DNA of 64,000 bases from Dyadobacter sp. CY345 (GTDB lineage: Bacteria > Bacteroidota > Bacteroidia > Cytophagales > Spirosomataceae): assembly GCF_021502725.1 (NCBI RefSeq), contig NZ_JAKFFS010000004.1:1-64000 (forward strand), written 5' to 3'. This document shows positions 59,373 to 64,000 of this stretch, one piece after another. The position numbers and the translations under genes are program-made. Each line of letters begins with the position of its first letter. Position 1 is the stretch's first letter. A model generated the notes under the pieces. The model was not told the DNA's origin and searched no databases. It saw nothing but the letters and a program-made list of their open reading frames with translations.

Positions 59373-59443
59373 ATTAAAGACAAGGTGTCTCCGATTTGGT
59401 ACTACCAACAAGGTATTACCCTACTCAAACTTTCAAACCTTGA

Positions 59444-59602
59444 TTATTGCTTATGACGTTTTTCGTCTGAAACCGTTAGTTTCCAACGACCTTTCTTGCG
59501 ACGGGCCGTTACAACTTTCCGGCCATTAGCCGAAGACATTCTTTCACGGAATCCGTGCTTATTTCTCCTCTTGCGATTCGATGGTTGATAGGTACGTTTC
59601 AT
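59444..59602 (-). CDS. rpmH: 50S ribosomal protein L34
   Basis: 52 residues: [40 protein letters not shown] and a short basic tail [12 protein letters not shown]. It is the smallest protein of the large subunit and is fully recognisable. It has its own promoter (59656-59686) and is followed by rnpA. Confidence 0.97.
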   Translation of the reverse strand: MKRTYQPSNRKRRNKHGFRERMSSANGRKVVTARRKKGRWKLTVSDEKRHKQ

Positions 59603-59655
59603 CTCATTATCAAATTATTGCGCTATAAATCTCTTCTACCCGTAATTTTGGCTTG

Positions 59656-59686
59656 CAAAGGTAAATAATTTTTCGAATTATGACAA
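59656..59686 (-). promoter_or_regulatory. Bacteroidota-type promoter of rpmH
   Basis: On the minus strand TTG (59686-59684), 20 bp, TACCTTTG (59663-59656). The rpmH start codon is 54 nt downstream of the -7 box. Confidence 0.7.
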
Positions 59687-59784
59687 GGCTCAAAAACTTT
59701 TTTCTTCAGATAACGTGCAGGTTATATGAAATTTAAGAAATTTTCTGCCTCATTTTCGTCTTCGGAGGCCCCGCCGGTTTCAAA

Positions 59785-61200
59785 TTATTTTAAAAAAAAC
59801 TTCTTTTTGAAATACCATTCCGCACAGCCGTTGTTATATTCTACCGATCCCCAGGCAGGATCCGGAGCCTCGGTGATAATTAAAATCGAGTATGGGGTAT
59901 TCTTTAATTTGGGAACATATACAGAATGCTCTTTTGTATCATAAACCTGTTGGGTGCGGGCTTCCATTTCTGCATAAAAACGCGAAGCACGGCCTGTCAC
60001 AATATCAGACCAGGCAGAACGGTAGTTAAAATTGCTGGTATAAACGGTAACGAAATACAAGGCAATCACCCAGCCAATTAATCCAAATCGGGTAGATATA
60101 TTGGAATTATATTTTTTAATCGCCCAGAAGGTGATAACGAAAACATTGTAGGTAAAACCGATCAGCGTCCAGAAAGTAATAACGCATTGACCGCGTAAAT
60201 TAGGAGGGCCGGCGATTGACCAGTATGTTGGAAAATAAGTCAGGAAGAGGCAGCCAAAGAAAACAATCAGGGAAATAATCGGATGAACAGATAAGAATTT
60301 GAACTCGTCTTTTTCCCTTTTGTGATAAAGTTGTGCAGCAAATGGGATAAGCACAAGCGCCAATACACATAAGGTCGGTGCCATTTTTGAGAAATTCAAA
60401 ACACCAGTGACGAGACTATTCTGTATTGAAAAAACCAGATTGAACTTTAGAGGCGTTGGATACAATCCGGATGCTGCGCGGACAGCATTCCCCGGCGCGG
60501 TAATTGATAATACACCAAAAGCCAGCGCGACTAAAAACATAATCAGCGCAGCATACTGGATTTTTTTCTTTGCCAGAGAACCAAACAGGAAAAATGCACC
60601 CGTCAGTGCAACCAGCCATACCAATGTGTATTCGTTCGTACCTATCAAAATAATCATTGACAGACAGATGATTGCGATATGTTTGCTGGTAATAGAAACA
60701 TAATTTCTGAATAAGTAGGCAAATAAATATAGTGTCCCGATATCGGCCAATGTGTAATAATAACCTGTATACCAGTAGAAATAGCCTGAAACAATAGGCA
60801 GTTCTGCGATTAAAACAAAAGTTAGCAGAAATGTGATCAGTGCTGTTTGCCAGGTTATTAACTTATCTAGCGTGATGGCTTTCACAAAAAACCACATGGC
60901 ATGGGCATACAAGCAGATCAAAATGATCGGTGCGATTTTATAACCAAGGTATGACCCGTAAGAAAGTGGTTGTGTGGCGGAGATTATGGTCCCGATATAT
61001 CGGCCAGACCAGGTTTTCCAGTAATGTTCCTGATATCCCCAATAACCCATGTCAATGACGCCGAGCGCATGGCAATAGTCGTCGGTGGTGGGGAAAACAA
61101 AGAATGATAGAATGAGAAATGGCAATAACAGGATAACAAAGGCTAATAGAATGATTTTCAGCTTATTGTCGGGATTTTCAAACCAGGTAGAGTAGTGCAT
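59785..61200 (-). CDS. polytopic membrane protein (DUF6056-like)
   Basis: 471 residues from ATG 61200 (MHYSTWFENPDNKLK); a longer frame upstream to 61335 lacks a plausible N-terminus. About eleven helices. After the first helix comes FFVFPTTDDYCHALGVIDMGYWGYQEHYWKTWSGRYIG: the acidic DDYC loop, tryptophans and WSGRY are typical of the DUF6056/GT-C-like family in Bacteroidota, often near glycan genes. Function unknown; probably a lipid-sugar-dependent glycosyltransferase. Confidence 0.75.
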   Translation of the reverse strand: MHYSTWFENPDNKLKIILLAFVILLLPFLILSFFVFPTTDDYCHALGVIDMGYWGYQEHYWKTWSGRYIGTIISATQPLSYGSYLGYKIAPIILICLYAHAMWFFVKAITLDKLITWQTALITFLLTFVLIAELPIVSGYFYWYTGYYYTLADIGTLYLFAYLFRNYVSITSKHIAIICLSMIILIGTNEYTLVWLVALTGAFFLFGSLAKKKIQYAALIMFLVALAFGVLSITAPGNAVRAASGLYPTPLKFNLVFSIQNSLVTGVLNFSKMAPTLCVLALVLIPFAAQLYHKREKDEFKFLSVHPIISLIVFFGCLFLTYFPTYWSIAGPPNLRGQCVITFWTLIGFTYNVFVITFWAIKKYNSNISTRFGLIGWVIALYFVTVYTSNFNYRSAWSDIVTGRASRFYAEMEARTQQVYDTKEHSVYVPKLKNTPYSILIITEAPDPAWGSVEYNNGCAEWYFKKKFFLK

Positions 61201-61386
61201 ATTTGTTGGGACTCGGCAATTATGATCTAGCAGATGGCCAAAAATAAGACAATTATTTGAAGAATCGGCTCCCGTTCGAGTGAAAGGGCTAAGAATGAAT
61301 CCCCGGAATTTTAATAAATTGATGTCGATTCGCACAATTTTATTATTGAAACGAATTGATTTTTCTGACTTAAATCATAGGCTGCT

Positions 61387-62031
61387 ATGTATTACAATGT
61401 CCACACACATCCGCATTCCGAAAGTGATGATGTGTTTCTTATTGAGAATTTATACAAGCATTTCGATCTTGAAACGGATGGACGAAAGCTAAGTATGGGG
61501 CTGCATCCCTGGTATCTGGATAAAGATAATCTCAGCATGCAATTTGATGATCTGGCAGCATATGCCGGAAAAGCTGAGGTTCTTGCGATTGGAGAATGCG
61601 GGTTAGATAAGCTTTCGTCAACAGATTGGGGTTTGCAGTTAAAAGCATTTCAATTACAAATAAAACTTGCCGGGGATTTGAACAAACCGCTTATAATTCA
61701 TTGTGTGAAGGCTTTTAACGAGGTTCTTGCAGAATTGAAAAGCGTGAAAGTTCCGGTTATTTTTCATGGCATAAATAATAAATTGTCTATTGTACAGCCT
61801 GTAATTGATGCTGGTTTTTATTTATCGTTCGGAAAATCGCTGCTCGGAGGAAATGCGGCTATTCTAAATACCTTTAAAAAAACTCCATTAGAACAGGTAT
61901 TTTTAGAGACGGACGATGCGGATATTAATATCAGAGAAATTTATAAATCAGCTGCTGAGATAAAAGAAATTTCTGAAAAAGAGATTGTTTTGCAGCTTGA
62001 AAAAAACTTTTTAAACGTATTTCATAATTAA
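61387..62031 (+). CDS. TatD-family metal-dependent hydrolase
   Basis: 214 residues, shorter than E. coli TatD but normal for Bacteroidota. TIM-barrel metal sites: YNVHTHPHSE (HxH), AIGECGLDKLSS, LIIHCVKAFNE, VIFHGINNK and VFLETDDADINI. TatD proteins are Mg-dependent 3'-5' exonucleases or D-aminoacyl-tRNA deacylases. Its stop codon overlaps the start of the next gene by one base, so both are cotranslated. Confidence 0.9.
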   Translation: MYYNVHTHPHSESDDVFLIENLYKHFDLETDGRKLSMGLHPWYLDKDNLSMQFDDLAAYAGKAEVLAIGECGLDKLSSTDWGLQLKAFQLQIKLAGDLNKPLIIHCVKAFNEVLAELKSVKVPVIFHGINNKLSIVQPVIDAGFYLSFGKSLLGGNAAILNTFKKTPLEQVFLETDDADINIREIYKSAAEIKEISEKEIVLQLEKNFLNVFHN

Positions 62032-62756
62032 TGGAAGATTTCGCCTGGCTTTCCAGAACCGAGTTATTGATTGGAAGGGAAAAGCTTGTTAAACTGAGTA
62101 AAGCGCATGTATTGATTATCGGTCTGGGTGGGGTAGGATCTTTTACTGCGGAATTTGTTTGCAGAAATGGCGTTGGGGCTATGACGATTGTTGACGGAGA
62201 TACGGTGGATCCAAGTAATAGAAACCGCCAGTTGCCAGCTCTTTCTACGAATCACGGCGTGAGCAAAGCCGATATTATGGCGGAACGGTTAAAGGCGATC
62301 AACCCGGAACTGACTTTGCACGTTGTAAAAACTTTTATCAATCCTGAAGCTGTTGACGAAATTTTGTCGGCTTATACCTATGATTATATTGTTGATGCTA
62401 TTGACAGTGTCACCCCGAAAATTGCTTTTTTGAAAGAAGCCTTTCAGCGTAAGATTCCGATCGTAAGTTCCATGGGCGCTGGTGGAAGAATGGATCCGAC
62501 GATGATCCGGGTAGTTGATATTTCAAAAACCTATAACTGCAACTTCGCTCAGCAAGTAAGAAAAAATTTGAAGAAGGAGGGAATATATAAAGGGATCAAG
62601 GCTGTTTTTTCAACCGAAGAGCAATTGAAAGAATCTCTGATGCTGACAGATGGAAGTAACTATAAAAAGTCGGCATACGGGACCATGTCTTATTTGCCGG
62701 CAGTTTTCGGCGCGACTTGTGCATCAGTTGTAATTCGGGATTTGATCGCGGATTAA
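62031..62756 (+). CDS. tcdA: tRNA threonylcarbamoyladenosine dehydratase (TcdA/CsdL-type)
   Basis: 241 residues, an E1-like adenylating enzyme: VLIIGLGGVGSFTAEFVCRNGVGAM, VDGDTVDPSNRNRQLPAL with the RNRQ motif, VDAIDSVTPKIAFLKEAF and SSMGAGGRMDPT. It cyclises t6A37 of tRNA. It should not be confused with the RiPP E1-like enzyme at 1341, which lacks the RNRQ motif and has a different N-terminus. tsaB of the same t6A pathway lies 5 kb away. Confidence 0.93.
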   Translation: MEDFAWLSRTELLIGREKLVKLSKAHVLIIGLGGVGSFTAEFVCRNGVGAMTIVDGDTVDPSNRNRQLPALSTNHGVSKADIMAERLKAINPELTLHVVKTFINPEAVDEILSAYTYDYIVDAIDSVTPKIAFLKEAFQRKIPIVSSMGAGGRMDPTMIRVVDISKTYNCNFAQQVRKNLKKEGIYKGIKAVFSTEEQLKESLMLTDGSNYKKSAYGTMSYLPAVFGATCASVVIRDLIAD

Positions 62757-62863
62757 ATGGAAAATTATGGTACATACCCTAGGGAAGGTTGAGTCAGTTG
62801 GTTCGACATCGTCCATCTTTTGTTACATTACAAGTAATTAGTTAACCCTATCAGGGTTTTAAA

Positions 62864-64000
62864 ATGAGAATTATTCAACTTTCAGATATTCATTTGTCAA
62901 TCCAAAATTTGCAGGATTTAAGAAATTACTACATCGAGGCACTTGTCGAAGATCTGTCCAAATTTCATAAATCTACACCTATTGACATAATTCTTTTTAC
63001 TGGTGATTTAGTTGATAAAGGCGGATCATCGCTAGGGGAGCAATTTTATCAACATTTTCAAAATGAAGTTGTACATCCCATCGCAGATAAACTTAAATTT
63101 CCTTTGGATAGAATCTTTTTTGTTCCCGGTAATCATGATATTAACCGTGAAGAAATAGACGAGCAGGCAGAATTTTTCCTTAGCTCGAAATTGACCAAGG
63201 ATCTTGCTAATAACGAGTTGATTAAAATGAGAAATGAGTTTACTCGATCAAATGAGAGAATTAAAAAATTTAAAGATTTTGAGAGTAATTTTCATAGTAA
63301 TACTATTGACTACGTATATTCCAATAATGAATCGTTAGCGGTTATAACCATTGGAGAGAAAAAAATTGGACTTGCTTTATTAAATGATTCATGGAGGTGC
63401 TCATCAGATTTGAAAACAGAGCAACATTTTATAGGTTATAACCAATTATTTAATGCGAAACGCCATTTTTCTGCTGCGGGCACATTTATTAATATTGCAA
63501 TATTTCACCATCCGTTAGATGCTATTAATCAATCAGAAAGGGAGGAAGTTGAAAATATACTTAAGTCTCAAGATTTCGAGATTGCTTTTTTTGGTCACAG
63601 TCATCGGCATAGAGCGGATAGTATCATATCATCATCTGGCGGATATCTTTCTCTTAATGGCAGATCTGCGTTTGACAATTCAAAAGAAACGTCGAGCCTT
63701 TTTCAACTAGGCTATAATCTTCTAGATGTAAATCTAGAAGACAAATCTTATGTATTATATGCACAAAAATTTATTAGGCTCAATGGATATCGATTTGATA
63801 AAGATACGGATGCTTTGCCAGGTGGAATAATGGCTGGAAAACTACCAAGTAAGAATAACTACTTTAAATTGGCAGAACAATCCAACAACGATGATCGAGA
63901 GTTACCAGATGGTTACACCGCGGATGTACAACGGATTGTTAAATTATTAATTGGGAAATCACTTTATCCTAATCCGTATATTTTTATTAGAGAACTAATT
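62864..64000 (+). CDS. metallophosphoesterase joined to an HSP90-like ATPase domain (partial, 5' part)
   Basis: 379 codons are in the window with no stop. Residues 1-270 are a calcineurin-type phosphoesterase: LSDIHL (D8, H10), FTGDLVDKGG (D48), PGNHDINRE (N90-D92), IFHHPLDA and FFGHSHRHRAD. After a linker the last 25 residues read DVQRIVKLLIGKSLYPNPYI then FIRELI, which matches the entry helix of HSP90-type GHKL ATPases (LYSN-x-E-IFLRELISN). So a sensor/effector-like fusion is likely. It is AT-rich compared with the genes before it, starts 108 nt after tcdA, and a 6-bp hairpin (AACCCT/AGGGTT, 62844-62858) stands before its start. Function unknown; phage defence is only a guess. Confidence 0.75.
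   Translation, partial: MRIIQLSDIHLSIQNLQDLRNYYIEALVEDLSKFHKSTPIDIILFTGDLVDKGGSSLGEQFYQHFQNEVVHPIADKLKFPLDRIFFVPGNHDINREEIDEQAEFFLSSKLTKDLANNELIKMRNEFTRSNERIKKFKDFESNFHSNTIDYVYSNNESLAVITIGEKKIGLALLNDSWRCSSDLKTEQHFIGYNQLFNAKRHFSAAGTFINIAIFHHPLDAINQSEREEVENILKSQDFEIAFFGHSHRHRADSIISSSGGYLSLNGRSAFDNSKETSSLFQLGYNLLDVNLEDKSYVLYAQKFIRLNGYRFDKDTDALPGGIMAGKLPSKNNYFKLAEQSNNDDRELPDGYTADVQRIVKLLIGKSLYPNPYIFIRELI

Noticed and set aside
62031..62756. Second RiPP-type E1 enzyme
   Set aside because: It has the RNRQ motif and size of TcdA and is paired with TatD, so it is the tRNA-modifying enzyme.

Overview
The window looks like a chromosomal segment of a Bacteroidota member, most likely order Cytophagales and close to Dyadobacter. 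The support is: several promoters of the Bacteroidota type (TTTG or TTG, 16-20 bp, TAnnTTTG) instead of -35/-10 boxes; AT-rich, Shine-Dalgarno-poor starts; phylum-typical genes (a NagB/PIG-L fusion, DUF4296 and DUF2480 proteins, a bacterial GH3-like gene, MreBCD, Bat-type VWA and DUF58 proteins). The genus is inference. No insertion sequence, CRISPR array or tRNA gene was seen.

Layout. 1-427: 3' end of 23S rRNA, 5S rRNA and the rRNA terminator. 533-805: a small XRE-type regulator on the minus strand, behind a perfect 22-bp bidirectional terminator. 1135-9235: a compact, AT-rich plus-strand operon for a ribosomally made, modified and exported peptide (RiPP): a 49-residue double-glycine precursor, an E1/ThiF-like adenylating enzyme, an exported alpha/beta hydrolase, a protein resembling HExxH-type 2-oxoglutarate peptide hydroxylases (here HQCGH), an exported metallo-beta-lactamase-fold protein, a C39-peptidase ABC transporter and an HlyD-type adaptor. 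I do not recognise this gene combination as a described RiPP class; it is the best candidate for a new system here.

9.2-31.5 kb is mainly housekeeping: dxs, two rhomboids, mutL, the NagB/PIG-L fusion, glyA, a TPR protein, ribH, aspartate kinase, serS, a MutS-like ATPase, two GT-C-like membrane proteins, acyl-CoA dehydrogenase, an AraC-type regulator and an outer-membrane barrel. 31.7-34.0 kb is a small accessory patch: a DUF433/DUF5615 toxin-antitoxin pair, a nucleotidyltransferase without a normal start codon, and remnants of an ATPase and other genes.

34.0-44.0 kb holds a SWIM protein, nadD, gmk, an ECF sigma/anti-sigma pair, mreBCD, a GH3-like protein and dxr (dxs and dxr are both in the window, giving two steps of the MEP isoprenoid pathway). 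44.0-49.7 kb is a minus-strand surface-glycan-like cluster: three family-2 glycosyltransferases, a PhyH oxygenase, a beta-propeller glycosidase-like protein and a methyltransferase. 49.9-62.8 kb has an M20 amidohydrolase, a dolichol-phosphate-mannose-synthase-like enzyme, DUF58/BatA, rnhB, and the rpmH-rnpA-S41 protease-tsaB run, followed by a TatD/TcdA pair. At the right edge an AT-rich gene starts that joins a calcineurin-type phosphoesterase to what looks like an HSP90-type ATPase domain; it runs out of the window.

Distinctive non-coding features are helically phased short repeats (20.7-20.87, 22.3 and 36.4 kb), an intercistronic terminator inside the RiPP operon, a twin palindrome over the AraC-type promoter, and stem-loops between mreB and mreC and between rpmH and rnpA.
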